13,644 nucleotides of DNA from an uncultured Pseudomonadota bacterium (GCA_937967875.1 CALBTQ010000197.1:1-13644), one strand, 5' to 3'; shown: positions 1 to 7,505, numbered from the stretch's first letter. Numbers and translations: made by a program. The notes: generated by a model from the letters alone, not told the origin.

Positions 1-46
1 AGATCGTATTCGGTGACTGGAGTTCAGACGTGTGCTCTTCCGATCT
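1..46 (+). other. Untrimmed Illumina sequencing adapter (artefact)
   Basis: This is library adapter, not genome. Positions 1-4 (AGAT) match the end of the P7 flow-cell oligo, 5-12 (CGTATTCG) sit where the 8-base i7 index lies, and 13-46 match the TruSeq Read 2 primer site, beginning GTGACTGGAGTTCAG and ending CTCTTCCGATCT. The order P7 end, index, primer, insert is exactly that of a library molecule, so base 47 is the first genomic base and also the end of one insert. The window therefore begins at a contig edge, and any gene call or alignment crossing 46/47 is false. The match is from memory of the adapter sequence and covers the full primer site. Confidence 0.97.
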
Positions 47-237
47 AGGACAATCAAGCGGTCGATCATTTTCCGGTCGATTTGCTCGGGGCGGCGGAAG
101 TTGAAAAACGCTTCGGGCGACGCGTCGAGCGTGCCGCCGAGGTAGACGACGTCCGCCTGCGGGTAAAGCAGACGGGCGAGCAACGCGGCGCCGACCGTGT
201 CCCAATCGGCCTGTCGATGACATACAATAACATCCAT
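47..237 (-). CDS. DHH-family protein, N-terminal fragment (tRNA nucleotidyltransferase/poly(A) polymerase-like)
   Basis: Only the first 63 codons are present; the rest is lost at the adapter junction. The ATG at 237-235 opens a frame beginning MDVIVCHRQADWDTVGAALL. This carries the first DHH-superfamily metal motif HxxxDxD (H7, D11, D13) straight after a beta strand, then LLYPQADVVYLGG. The fragment ends in LIVL, just where related proteins have a VDxR strand. The N-terminus resembles the DHH domain of the large DHH/CBS/nucleotidyltransferase proteins annotated as CCA-adding enzyme or poly(A) polymerase in Deltaproteobacteria and relatives. A stand-alone DHH phosphoesterase (NrnA-like nanoRNase) is the alternative; the missing part would decide. 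It lies 37 bases after the xerD stop with no terminator between, so it is probably cotranscribed. Its ribosome-binding site is weak. Confidence 0.72.
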
Positions 238-274
238 AGTTACGTTTTACCCGGAACTTGAATGAAAGTCCATC

Positions 275-1165
275 TTACCCGCGCGGGTGATGGTGCGTAT
301 GCACCTTCTTCAACCGTTCGCGATTGATGTGCGTATATATCTCGGTTGTGCTCAAGTCGGCGTGACCGAGCATCTCCTGCACCGAGCGCAGGTCCGCGCC
401 GTGTTCGAGCAGGTGCGTCGCGAAGCTGTGGCGCAGTACGTGCGGTGAAATCTTGCGTTTGATGCCCACCGCTTTGCCGTAGCGGTCCACCAGCAAATGA
501 AAATGCTGGCGCGTCATCGGCCCGCCGCGATTGGTGACGAACACCGCCGACGAAGTGCGCCGATTCAGCAACACCGGTCGCGCCTGTTCGAGGTAGCGCA
601 TTATCCAATCGGCCGCCTCGTCGCCGATGGGCGCCAGGCGCTCCTTGTTGCCTTTGCCGATCACGCGCAGCAGACCGATCTCCAGGTTCAGCGCCCGCAG
701 CGGCAGATTGACCAGTTCCGAAACGCGCAGCCCCGACGCGTATAGCGTTTCGAGCATCGCCTTGTCGCGCAGGCCCAGCGGTGTGGTCGAATCGGGCGCG
801 GCGAGCAGGGCGTCGACCTCGCTTTCGGTCAGCACCTTGGGCAGCGGTTTGCCGATTTTCTGTGTGTCGACCAATTCGGCCGGATTGGCCGGAATGACAT
901 TCTCTTCGTACAAAAACTTGAGGAAGTTGCGCACGGTCACCAGGTTGCGCGCGACGGTGCGCGCCGATACGCCGTCGTGCTCGTGCCGGTGCACGACAAA
1001 GCCGAGCACATCGGCGGCCGCGATGCGTTCGACGCGATCGATGCCGCGCGTTTCGCAAAACGTGGCGAACAACACCAGATCGCGGCTGTAGGCGTCCAGC
1101 GTGTTTTTGCCCGCGCCGTACTCGATTTTCTTATGCGCCAGAAAGCGGTCGATCCACTCGTCCAC
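275..1165 (-). CDS. xerD: Site-specific tyrosine recombinase XerD
   Basis: Resolves chromosome dimers, in classical systems by acting with XerC at dif under FtsK control. The 296-residue product matches the family's usual length of about 298. The N-terminal SAM-like core-binding domain is residues 1-95 and the catalytic domain about 105-290. All catalytic residues are present at E. coli-like positions: R147 (SGLRVSEL), K171 (GKGNKER), H242 and R245 (SPHVLRHSFATHLL), H268 (MLGH) and nucleophile Y277 (EIYTHI). The C-terminus HHHPRG resembles the XerD ending HHPRA, so XerD is preferred to XerC. The start is GTG at 1165-1163, one base after the amidase stop, with GGACA upstream; a longer in-frame extension to 1279 would overlap the amidase and carries no family similarity. 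It lies in a mutS-amidase-xerD run. Absence of integrase-type neighbours or att repeats argues for the housekeeping enzyme rather than a mobile-element integrase. Confidence 0.92.
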   Translation of the reverse strand: MDEWIDRFLAHKKIEYGAGKNTLDAYSRDLVLFATFCETRGIDRVERIAAADVLGFVVHRHEHDGVSARTVARNLVTVRNFLKFLYEENVIPANPAELVDTQKIGKPLPKVLTESEVDALLAAPDSTTPLGLRDKAMLETLYASGLRVSELVNLPLRALNLEIGLLRVIGKGNKERLAPIGDEAADWIMRYLEQARPVLLNRRTSSAVFVTNRGGPMTRQHFHLLVDRYGKAVGIKRKISPHVLRHSFATHLLEHGADLRSVQEMLGHADLSTTEIYTHINRERLKKVHTHHHPRG

Positions 1166-1166
1166 G

Positions 1167-2843
1167 TTACTGTCCTTGTCGCCCGTTCCGGTCCAGATAA
1201 TCCTGAATCCCGGCGACGACGCCGTCGGCCAGCAGTTGTTGATAAGAATTTTGTGGCAGCAACTTTGCCTCGTCGGCATGCGTCGCGAAACCGATCTCCA
1301 CCAGCACGGCGGGCATGCGCGCGTCCATGAGCACCATCAGCGGGGCCTGCTTGGTGCCGCGGTCGGCCGCATTCTTGCGGACGGAACGCACGCGGGCGAG
1401 CAGTTTGCTTTGCATGGTTTTGGCCAGATGCCGCGATTCCTCGCGCGCAGTCTCGGTGTAAAAATGATTCAGCATATTGCGCGAAGAGGCGAAGGTGTGA
1501 TTGCCCGCCTTGTTTTCGAAATCGACGATCTCCGCGTCGTCCGGCTGGCTGTTGCCCGCAAAAAGGTAGGTTTCGATGCCGTTGCTCACCGGGCGGAAGC
1601 TGGCGTTGACGTGCAGCGACACGAACAGGTCGGCGGCCAGTTCGTTGGCGATCGCCGTGCGCACATCAAGCGGCAGATAAACGTCCTCCTCGCGCGTGAG
1701 TACGACGACCAGGTCCGAGCGCTTGCTCAGCTCCTTTTTCACCTGCAGCGCCACGGCCAACACGATGTCCTTTTCCACCAGCGAGCCGTTGTGCGCGCCC
1801 AGGTCTTCGCCGCCGTGCCCCGGATCGATCACGATCACACGCTTGCGTGACGCAGAGGGCGACAGCGCCTGCGGATGCTTGGTCTGCACGTCGACGATCA
1901 CCCGCGGCGGATCGTTCAACCGGCTGATCTGGTATGAGGAAAACTCGCTCAACTGCAAACGCAACGTGACCGAGCCGTTGCGATCGTCGATCATCTCGGC
2001 CTGTTGCACCAGCGAATCGTCCATCGCCGGCAGGCTGAAATCCTCGGCCAGCGCGGCGTCGATGAACGATAAACGCAGTTCGCCGGGCTCCTGCCGATCC
2101 GCCGCCGGCTGCGTGCACGATTGCTCGATCGTCACCGGCGCGCTCAGGACGAGCACCAGGCGCAGATGGTTTTTTCCCGCCCACACCGCGCAACTGCGCA
2201 CTTGCGCGGAAGCGATCGGCGTCTCCGGTTCCGGCGTCGGCATGACCGTCTCCGGTGTCGTCTCAACGGATTCCACCACCGGCGGCGTTTCGCTTTCAAC
2301 CGTCGGAGCTGGCGTTTGCTCAACAACCAACGGCGCTTGCGGCGCAAAGGCGGCCAGTCGCTCCAGGCCCGCCTGCGCTTCGGCAACCAGATCGCCGTTG
2401 CCGATGCCGCCCGCCGCGCCCTGATAGCGCAAGTAGGCCTCGGCCGGCATTTCCAATTTCTTTTCTAAAATCTGTCCCGCCTTGACCAGCGCGTCGTCGG
2501 CCAGATTGCTTTCCGGATACACGCGGGCCATGCGGTCGTACACCTTGATCGCCGCGCGCAGATCGTCGTTTTGCCCCGACCAGCGCGCCATGCGCACGAA
2601 GCCGTCGCCGGCGATGAACAGCGCGTCGGCCGCACGCGCATGCTCCGGGTGATCTTCCGCAAACTGAATGAACGCGCGAATGTACCGTTGCCAATTGACC
2701 CGCTGATGCTGCGCTTTGATGTCGGTCAGAAAATTTTGGTAACCGTCGCGCAGCTTCCGGTATTGGTTCTCGACCAGGTCGGCCCCGGCCAGCGCGGGCA
2801 GCAGCAGAAGCAGCATGACGATGATGACGAAGCGGCGCATCAT
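1167..2843 (-). CDS. N-acetylmuramoyl-L-alanine amidase, AmiC-like, with TPR-like N-terminus and AMIN domain
   Basis: Periplasmic zinc hydrolase that cleaves the amide bond between N-acetylmuramic acid and L-alanine of the peptide stem, as in daughter-cell separation. The 558-residue product has a signal peptide (about 1-21, cleavage likely after AGA), a helical TPR/BamD-like region (about 45-165, with VYDRMARVYPESNLADDALV), a Pro/Glu/Thr-rich linker (about 172-210), an AMIN targeting domain (about 215-322) and an Amidase_3 catalytic domain (about 335-552). Zinc ligands are visible: H343 (DPGHGG), E357 (LVEKDI) and H411 (SLHVNA), with the catalytic glutamate E516 (LVEIGF). The segment 431-470 covers the region that forms the regulatory helix in AmiB/AmiC-type enzymes. 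The ATG at 2843 overlaps the mutS stop (ATGA), with AGGAG about 10 bases upstream; a second ATG follows at once. The TPR-like segment makes it longer than E. coli AmiC (about 417 residues). Family is certain; the division role is inferred. Confidence 0.93.
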   Translation of the reverse strand: MMRRFVIIVMLLLLLPALAGADLVENQYRKLRDGYQNFLTDIKAQHQRVNWQRYIRAFIQFAEDHPEHARAADALFIAGDGFVRMARWSGQNDDLRAAIKVYDRMARVYPESNLADDALVKAGQILEKKLEMPAEAYLRYQGAAGGIGNGDLVAEAQAGLERLAAFAPQAPLVVEQTPAPTVESETPPVVESVETTPETVMPTPEPETPIASAQVRSCAVWAGKNHLRLVLVLSAPVTIEQSCTQPAADRQEPGELRLSFIDAALAEDFSLPAMDDSLVQQAEMIDDRNGSVTLRLQLSEFSSYQISRLNDPPRVIVDVQTKHPQALSPSASRKRVIVIDPGHGGEDLGAHNGSLVEKDIVLAVALQVKKELSKRSDLVVVLTREEDVYLPLDVRTAIANELAADLFVSLHVNASFRPVSNGIETYLFAGNSQPDDAEIVDFENKAGNHTFASSRNMLNHFYTETAREESRHLAKTMQSKLLARVRSVRKNAADRGTKQAPLMVLMDARMPAVLVEIGFATHADEAKLLPQNSYQQLLADGVVAGIQDYLDRNGRQGQ

Positions 2844-5467
2844 TTCAATTTCTCCTGCAGCCGCGACAACGCGTTGAGCGCCTCGATCGGCGTCAGGCCG
2901 GCGATGTCCAGCGCGCGGATTTCCTCCTCGACCGGCGAGGGCGTCGGCGCGGAAAAGAAGCTGAGTTGGCCGGTTTTCGGCGCGGCCTTTTTACGCGCGT
3001 GTTCGGCTAGACGCACCTGACCCACCTCGTCGAATTCCGCCGCTTCCAGGTTTTTCAGCACTTCCTTGGCGCGCGCGAGCACCTCTTCGGGAAGACCGGC
3101 CAACCGCGCCACCTGAATGCCGTAGCGGCGGCTGGTCGCGCCGGGTACGATCTTGCGCAGGAAAATGATCTGCTCGTTCCATTCCTTGACGGCGATGTTG
3201 TAGTTGACCACGCCGGGTTTGGTGCGCGCGAGGTCGGTCAGTTCGTGGTAGTGTGTGGCGAACAGCGTACGTGCGCCGACGCGTTCGGCATTGTGCACGT
3301 ACTCGGCGACGGCCCAGGCGATCGACAGCCCGTCGAAGGTGGATGTGCCGCGCCCGACTTCGTCGAGGATGATCAAACTGCGGCGTGTGGCGTTGCGGAG
3401 GATATCCGCCGTTTCGGTCATCTCGACCATGAAGGTCGACTGGCCGCGCGCCAGGTTGTCCGACGCGCCCACGCGGGTGAACACGCGGTCGACCAGGCCG
3501 ACGTGCGCCGCCGACGCGGGCGTGAACGAGCCCATCTGCGCCATGATCGCGATCAGCGCCACCTGCCGGATGTAAGTCGATTTGCCGGCCATGTTCGGCC
3601 CGGTGATCAGCAGCAGGCGGTTGGCGTCGGTATCCAGCAGCGTGTCGTTGGGCACGAAGCGCTCGTCGGTGACCGCGACTTCCACCACCGGATGACGACC
3701 GTCGCGAATGTCCAACCGGTCGTCGTCGCCGATCTCCGGCCGGCAATAGCCGCGCTTTTCGGCCAATCGCGCGAAGCAGGTCAGCACGTCGACATACGCC
3801 ACGACCTGCGCGGTCGTCTGAATGCGCGCCACCTGGTCGGCCACTTGCCGCCGCACTTCGCCGAACAGGTCGTATTCCAGATCGACGATCTTGTCCTGCG
3901 CGGTGAGGATCTTCTCCTCGATCTCCTTGAGCTGCGGGGTGATGAACCGCTCGGCATTGACCAACGTTTGTTTGCGCAGGTAGTCGGCGGGCACCAGGTC
4001 GAGGTTGGATTTGGTCACCTCGATGAAATAGCCGAAAATATTATTGTAACGGATGCGCAGTTTCTGGATGCCCGTGCGCTTGCGTTCGGCCGCCTCGATT
4101 TCGGCGATCACACCTTTGCCGCTGCGCGAAATGTGCCGCAGGTCGTCGACCTCGGCGCTGAAGCCGGGCTTGATCAAGCCGCCGTCGCGCAAGGCGAGGG
4201 GCGGATCGTCGTCGATGGCGCGCTCGAGCAAATCGCCGACGTCGGTCAGCAAATCGAGTCTGCCGGTCAGCTCGATAAACAGCGGATTGCCGAATTGCCC
4301 CAATGCCTCTTTGAGTGCGGGCAACTGGCGCAGCGAATTGCGCAGAGCGATCAGGTCGCGCGCGTTGCACGAGGCGAGGCTGATGCGCCCGGCCAGCCGC
4401 TCCAGATCGTGAATCGCGCCCATCGCCTCGATAAGATTTTCGCGGTCGTTGACGCGGTCGAGGCATTCGGCGACGGCCTCGTGACGCGCTTCGATCTGCG
4501 CGCGGTCGGTCAGCGGATAGCACAGCCAGCGGCGCAGCAACCGTCCGCCCATCGCCGTGCAGGTTTCATCCAGCACCGCCAGCAACGTGTTTTTCCGCCC
4601 TCCGTCCTGCATGTTCGCGGTCAGTTCGAGATTGCGCTTGGCCGTCTCGTCCAGAATCAAAAAGGCGTCGGCGCGATCGAGCGTGATGCGCCGCAGATGC
4701 CCTAGGTCGCGCTTTTGCGTGATGACCAGATAATGCAACGCCGCGCCCGCAGCGCGCAGGGCGGTCTCGTAGGCCTCGTCGGCGAAGGCGGTCGGCGAAA
4801 AATCGGGGAACTGTGCGGCCAATGCCTCGCGGGAGGCGGCGGGATCATACGCGTTCTCGGGCAGCGAGGTGAGAAACCGGCCGGGCAGGGAGTTGAGCAA
4901 CCGCCGTACGCGCGGATCTTCCTCCAGCGATTGCGGGACGATCAACTCCGACGGTTCGGCGCGCACCAGTTCGTCGACCAGCGCCTCGACCGATTCGGTC
5001 AAACCGACGCGAAACTCACCGGTCGATAGATCGCACAGCGCGAAGCCCTGTTTGTCATCCTCCAGCCACACGGTCATCAGATAGTTGTTGGCCTTTTCGT
5101 CGAGTTCGTCCTGCTCGATAACCACCCCGGGCGTGACCACCCGCGTGACGCCGCGTTTGACGATTCCCTTGGCGTGGCGCGGGTCCTCGAGCTGATCGCA
5201 GATGGCGACCTTCTCGTTGGCCTGAATCAGCTTGGCCAGGTAGGTGTTGAGCGCATGATGCGGCACGCCGCACAGCGGAATAGGGTCCTCGGTGCCCTTC
5301 GAGCGGCTGGTCAGCGCGATGTTGAGGATCTTCGCGGCGCGTTGGGCGTCTTCGAAAAACATTTCGTAAAAATCGCCCATCCGAAACAGCAGCAAATGAT
5401 CCGGATACTCCTGCTTGATATCCAGATACTGCCGGATCATCGGCGTAATTTTTACGCTTGTGTTCAT
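2840..5467 (-). CDS. mutS: DNA mismatch repair protein MutS
   Basis: Recognises mismatches and small loops and, as an ATP-dependent clamp, recruits MutL. The 875-residue product has the full MutS1 layout: mismatch-binding domain with the F-x-E motif (F33, E35 in MGDFYEMFFEDA), connector, lever and clamp domains, then the ATPase with Walker A GPNMAGKST (623-631), the Walker B region LIILDEVGRGTSTFDG (698-713) and FATHYHEL (736-743). The C-terminal tail has QLSFF (834-838), a good beta-clamp-binding motif, and ends with a short helical segment (PIEALNALSRLQEKLK) like that used for tetramer contact. The start chosen is ATG at 5467, which places the F-x-E motif at the usual distance; an in-frame extension to 5536 has no ribosome-binding site and overlaps the likely promoter. 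A usually conserved Ser before YGI is Arg here (SRRYGIQVARLAGLP). First gene of the run mutS-amidase-xerD. MutL is not in the window. Confidence 0.97.
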   Translation of the reverse strand: MNTSVKITPMIRQYLDIKQEYPDHLLLFRMGDFYEMFFEDAQRAAKILNIALTSRSKGTEDPIPLCGVPHHALNTYLAKLIQANEKVAICDQLEDPRHAKGIVKRGVTRVVTPGVVIEQDELDEKANNYLMTVWLEDDKQGFALCDLSTGEFRVGLTESVEALVDELVRAEPSELIVPQSLEEDPRVRRLLNSLPGRFLTSLPENAYDPAASREALAAQFPDFSPTAFADEAYETALRAAGAALHYLVITQKRDLGHLRRITLDRADAFLILDETAKRNLELTANMQDGGRKNTLLAVLDETCTAMGGRLLRRWLCYPLTDRAQIEARHEAVAECLDRVNDRENLIEAMGAIHDLERLAGRISLASCNARDLIALRNSLRQLPALKEALGQFGNPLFIELTGRLDLLTDVGDLLERAIDDDPPLALRDGGLIKPGFSAEVDDLRHISRSGKGVIAEIEAAERKRTGIQKLRIRYNNIFGYFIEVTKSNLDLVPADYLRKQTLVNAERFITPQLKEIEEKILTAQDKIVDLEYDLFGEVRRQVADQVARIQTTAQVVAYVDVLTCFARLAEKRGYCRPEIGDDDRLDIRDGRHPVVEVAVTDERFVPNDTLLDTDANRLLLITGPNMAGKSTYIRQVALIAIMAQMGSFTPASAAHVGLVDRVFTRVGASDNLARGQSTFMVEMTETADILRNATRRSLIILDEVGRGTSTFDGLSIAWAVAEYVHNAERVGARTLFATHYHELTDLARTKPGVVNYNIAVKEWNEQIIFLRKIVPGATSRRYGIQVARLAGLPEEVLARAKEVLKNLEAAEFDEVGQVRLAEHARKKAAPKTGQLSFFSAPTPSPVEEEIRALDIAGLTPIEALNALSRLQEKLK

Positions 5468-5507
5468 GATACACCGCTCGCTGTCTCGGTAGTTGTTCCG
5501 AGCCGCT

Positions 5508-5536
5508 ACGCTAACAGATTCATTCAGTCGCTTCAA
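5508..5536 (-). promoter_or_regulatory. Candidate promoter for the mutS operon
   Basis: Reading the minus strand, a -35-like TTGAAG (5536-5531) is separated by 17 bases from TAGCGT (5513-5508). The -10 box is poor (3 of 6), but it is preceded by TGT, giving an extended -10 (TGnTAGCGT). This would start RNA near 5501, about 35 bases before the mutS ATG. It is the best candidate in the interval, not a proven site. Confidence 0.35.
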
Positions 5537-5553
5537 TGCTTTTAGCGACTAAA
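5526..5553. repeat. Inverted repeat upstream of mutS (possible operator or hairpin)
   Basis: AGTCGCT at 5526-5532 and its exact complement AGCGACT at 5544-5550 flank 11 bases. The right arm is also the core of a tighter palindrome, TTTAG-CGA-CTAAA, at 5541-5553. The left arm overlaps the -35 box proposed for mutS, so a bound protein could block it. Nothing shows which regulator, if any, binds. A further small palindrome, CCAC-TAATT-GTGG, lies at 5577-5589. Confidence 0.4.
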
Positions 5554-5634
5554 TATTGTGCATTTTTCCCGAAATTCCACTAATTGTGGTAATAATCTGC
5601 GTGGACAATTTTGCGGCGAACGACCGGGAAAGCC

Positions 5635-5663
5635 TTGTGATTTCTCCGATGCTGCCGTACAAT
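5635..5663 (+). promoter_or_regulatory. Sigma70-like promoter of the C25 peptidase gene
   Basis: TTGTGA (5635-5640) and TACAAT (5658-5663) are 17 bases apart: four of six -35 bases and five of six -10 bases match consensus. RNA would start near 5670, giving a leader of about 35 bases. A strong ribosome-binding site GGGAGG (5693-5698) stands six bases before the ATG at 5705. This gene therefore has its own expression signal, apart from the divergent mutS operon. Confidence 0.65.
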
Positions 5664-5704
5664 CCCCCCGTTCAGAATAACCCCGACCGATTGGGAGGTT
5701 TTCC

Positions 5705-7441
5705 ATGTTGTGGCGCAAATTTATTTACGTTGCCGTCGTCCTGGTCTTTGCCCTGAGCGGCTGTGCCGATGTCGGCGACGATACTCCGAACGATGAGGCC
5801 ATGCTTGCCGACGGAGCGATTTCCTTGGTAAGCGAAAGCGCGCAGGAAATCGTCTTCCATGTGGTGCTGCCCGAGCTGACCTTGACCGAGGCGGAAACCG
5901 AGCTGGGCGTGTTCACGCGTATCGAGGCGGCAGGCTATCCGTATTACGGCCAAGTGGGCGAACCGGCGCTGCCGGCGTTGCGCGAGATCGTCTCGCTGCC
6001 CTTGGGTGCGCAGATCACCGTGACCGCCGAGCCGCTGTTGGTCGACACGATCGCGCTGGATCATCCGGTGCTGCCCAATCAGCCGCCGGTGGAAAAGCTG
6101 CCGGGCGCGCTGGAAGACCGGGAGTTCGTCTATGACGCCGACGCCTACAGCATCGACGCCTACACCGTTGGTCGGTTTGCGACCATGGTGGAAGAAGGCA
6201 TGATGCGCAATCACCGCCTCGGCATGCTGGAAATCACGCCGCTCGACTACAATCCGGCCGACGGCGAATTGCTGATAGCCCGCGAGTTGCGCGTGACCGT
6301 GCATTTGAACGGCGCGGACATCGCCGCCACGCAAAAAATGGCGCGCGAATACGGCGTACCGGCATTCGACGCGATCCTGGGCAATCAGGCGGCGAACCCC
6401 GGCAAAACGTGGAACCTCTTTACGCAACCGACCGCCGGCGCGGCCTACCTGATCATCTACGCGAACACGTTCGCGAGTTCATCGGCGCTCAACCAGTTCA
6501 AGACGCTGAAGCAGAACGACGGGTGGACGGTCTACACGGCCAGCATGAGCGACGTGGGCTCAAGCACGGTTGTGGGCATCCGCGATTTCATCATTGAAAA
6601 GTACGAGGACATTCCGTCGCTGACCTTTGTGCTGCTGGTCGGCGACACCGACACGATCGCCGGCGCCTCCGGTTTCGCCAGCAACTACCCGGCGACCGAC
6701 ATTTACTATTCGTGTATGAATTCGACCGACTATTATCCCGACCTGCTGCTGGGCCGTTTCCCGGCGCGGACCGAGGCGCAGTTGGCCAACATGGTCGCCA
6801 AAACCGCTGCGTACGAAGCGGCGGCGGGGCTGAAGAACGCGACCTTTATGGCCAGCACCGACAACTACAACATCACCGAGGGCACGCACAACACGGTGAT
6901 CAATTACTTCCTCAGTCCGCATAGCTACACGGTCAACAAGCTGTACACCGTCACCTACAGCGCGACGACGCAGCAGGTGAAAAACGCGATCAACGCCGGG
7001 ACGAACTACGCGATCTACTCCGGGCACGGCAGCGAAACGTCCTGGGCGGACGGTCCGGCGTTCTCGCAGAGCGACGTGGCGAGCCTGACCAACACGCGCT
7101 ATCCCTTCGTTTGCAGCTTCGCCTGCCTGACCGGTAAATACACCCTGGCTGAGAGCTTCGCCGAAACCTGGCTGCGCGACGACCACGCCGGCGTGGCGAT
7201 GATCGCCAGCTCGGTGACCTCTTACTGGGACGAAGACGACTGGTTCGAAAAAGCGATGTTCCTGGGCATGTTCAATTTCCCCTGGACCGGCTATCCAGAT
7301 CAGATCTGGGCAGCCAGCGCGATGCTGTGCGGCAAGTTCGGCGTGTGGCGCATGTCCAATTTCGGCGGCGGCAGCAGCCATCGCTACTTCGAAATGTACA
7401 ACCTCTTCGGCGACCCTTCGTTGGAGGTCTACACCTACTGA
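5705..7441 (+). CDS. Gingipain-like cysteine peptidase (family C25), lipoprotein
   Basis: A predicted secreted, lipid-anchored cysteine endopeptidase. Residues 1-20 form a lipoprotein signal peptide with lipobox LSGC, so C20 would be acylated; D22 is not at the +2 position (A21 is), so there is no obvious inner-membrane retention signal. Residues about 40-215 resemble the gingipain propeptide (YYGQVGEPALPALREIVSLP). The catalytic domain follows (about 240-578). It contains YSGHGSETSWAD with the presumed catalytic H441, and SFACLTGKY with the presumed nucleophile C474, 33 residues later, then IASSVTSYWDEDDWF and a final YNLFGDPSLEVYTY. These match the RgpB/Kgp core. The protein stops directly after the catalytic domain, with no Ig-like module and no type IX secretion C-terminal domain, so export is probably by Sec and lipoprotein sorting. 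The substrate cannot be told from sequence. It is a single-gene unit, divergent from mutS and convergent with the M18 peptidase. Confidence 0.9.
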   Translation: MLWRKFIYVAVVLVFALSGCADVGDDTPNDEAMLADGAISLVSESAQEIVFHVVLPELTLTEAETELGVFTRIEAAGYPYYGQVGEPALPALREIVSLPLGAQITVTAEPLLVDTIALDHPVLPNQPPVEKLPGALEDREFVYDADAYSIDAYTVGRFATMVEEGMMRNHRLGMLEITPLDYNPADGELLIARELRVTVHLNGADIAATQKMAREYGVPAFDAILGNQAANPGKTWNLFTQPTAGAAYLIIYANTFASSSALNQFKTLKQNDGWTVYTASMSDVGSSTVVGIRDFIIEKYEDIPSLTFVLLVGDTDTIAGASGFASNYPATDIYYSCMNSTDYYPDLLLGRFPARTEAQLANMVAKTAAYEAAAGLKNATFMASTDNYNITEGTHNTVINYFLSPHSYTVNKLYTVTYSATTQQVKNAINAGTNYAIYSGHGSETSWADGPAFSQSDVASLTNTRYPFVCSFACLTGKYTLAESFAETWLRDDHAGVAMIASSVTSYWDEDDWFEKAMFLGMFNFPWTGYPDQIWAASAMLCGKFGVWRMSNFGGGSSHRYFEMYNLFGDPSLEVYTY

Positions 7442-7457
7442 ATCGACATTAAAATCA

Positions 7458-7490
7458 AACGCCCGCTCTCCTTGGAGGGCGGGTGTTTTT
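7458..7490. terminator. Bidirectional rho-independent terminator between convergent genes
   Basis: The arms at 7458-7471 and 7474-7487 pair along their length with two G-T wobbles; the central two to four bases form the loop. On the plus strand the stem runs into TTTTTGTTT, which ends the C25 peptidase message 17 bases after its stop. On the minus strand it is followed by GTTTGATTTT, so it can also end the M18 aminopeptidase message, whose stop is at 7506. Confidence 0.88.
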
Positions 7491-7505
7491 GTTTAATGAG
7501 GCACG

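Noticed and set aside
240..1058. Open frame of 272 codons on the minus strand overlapping xerD
   Set aside because: It is out of frame with xerD, extremely rich in Arg, Ala and Gly, and has no domain signal; xerD has all its catalytic residues.
275..1165. xerD as an integrase of a prophage or integrative element
   Set aside because: There are no att-like repeats, tRNA gene or mobile-element genes beside it, and its C-terminal motif and operon setting match the housekeeping XerD.
3245..4705. Open frame of 486 codons on the plus strand opposite mutS
   Set aside because: MutS is certain on the other strand. The plus frame is rich in Arg, Gln, His, Val and Asp with no recognisable domain, as expected from the complement of G+C-rich codons.
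5468..5536. In-frame 23-codon extension of MutS
   Set aside because: There is no ribosome-binding site, it would include the proposed promoter, and MutS proteins normally begin close to the TPMIRQYL segment.
5672..6427. Minus-strand open frame of 251 codons opposite the C25 peptidase start
   Set aside because: It runs opposite a gene with a promoter, a ribosome-binding site, a signal peptide and a propeptide domain. Its His/Arg/Gln-rich content is typical of an antisense frame.
6560..7381. Minus-strand open frame of 273 codons opposite the C25 catalytic domain
   Set aside because: Same reason: the other strand encodes the conserved catalytic blocks, and this frame shows no protein-like pattern.
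7442..7505. Selenocysteine readthrough of the C25 peptidase TGA stop, considered because selA is nearby
   Set aside because: The bases after TGA lead straight into the terminator hairpin, and the protein already ends at the normal end of the catalytic domain.
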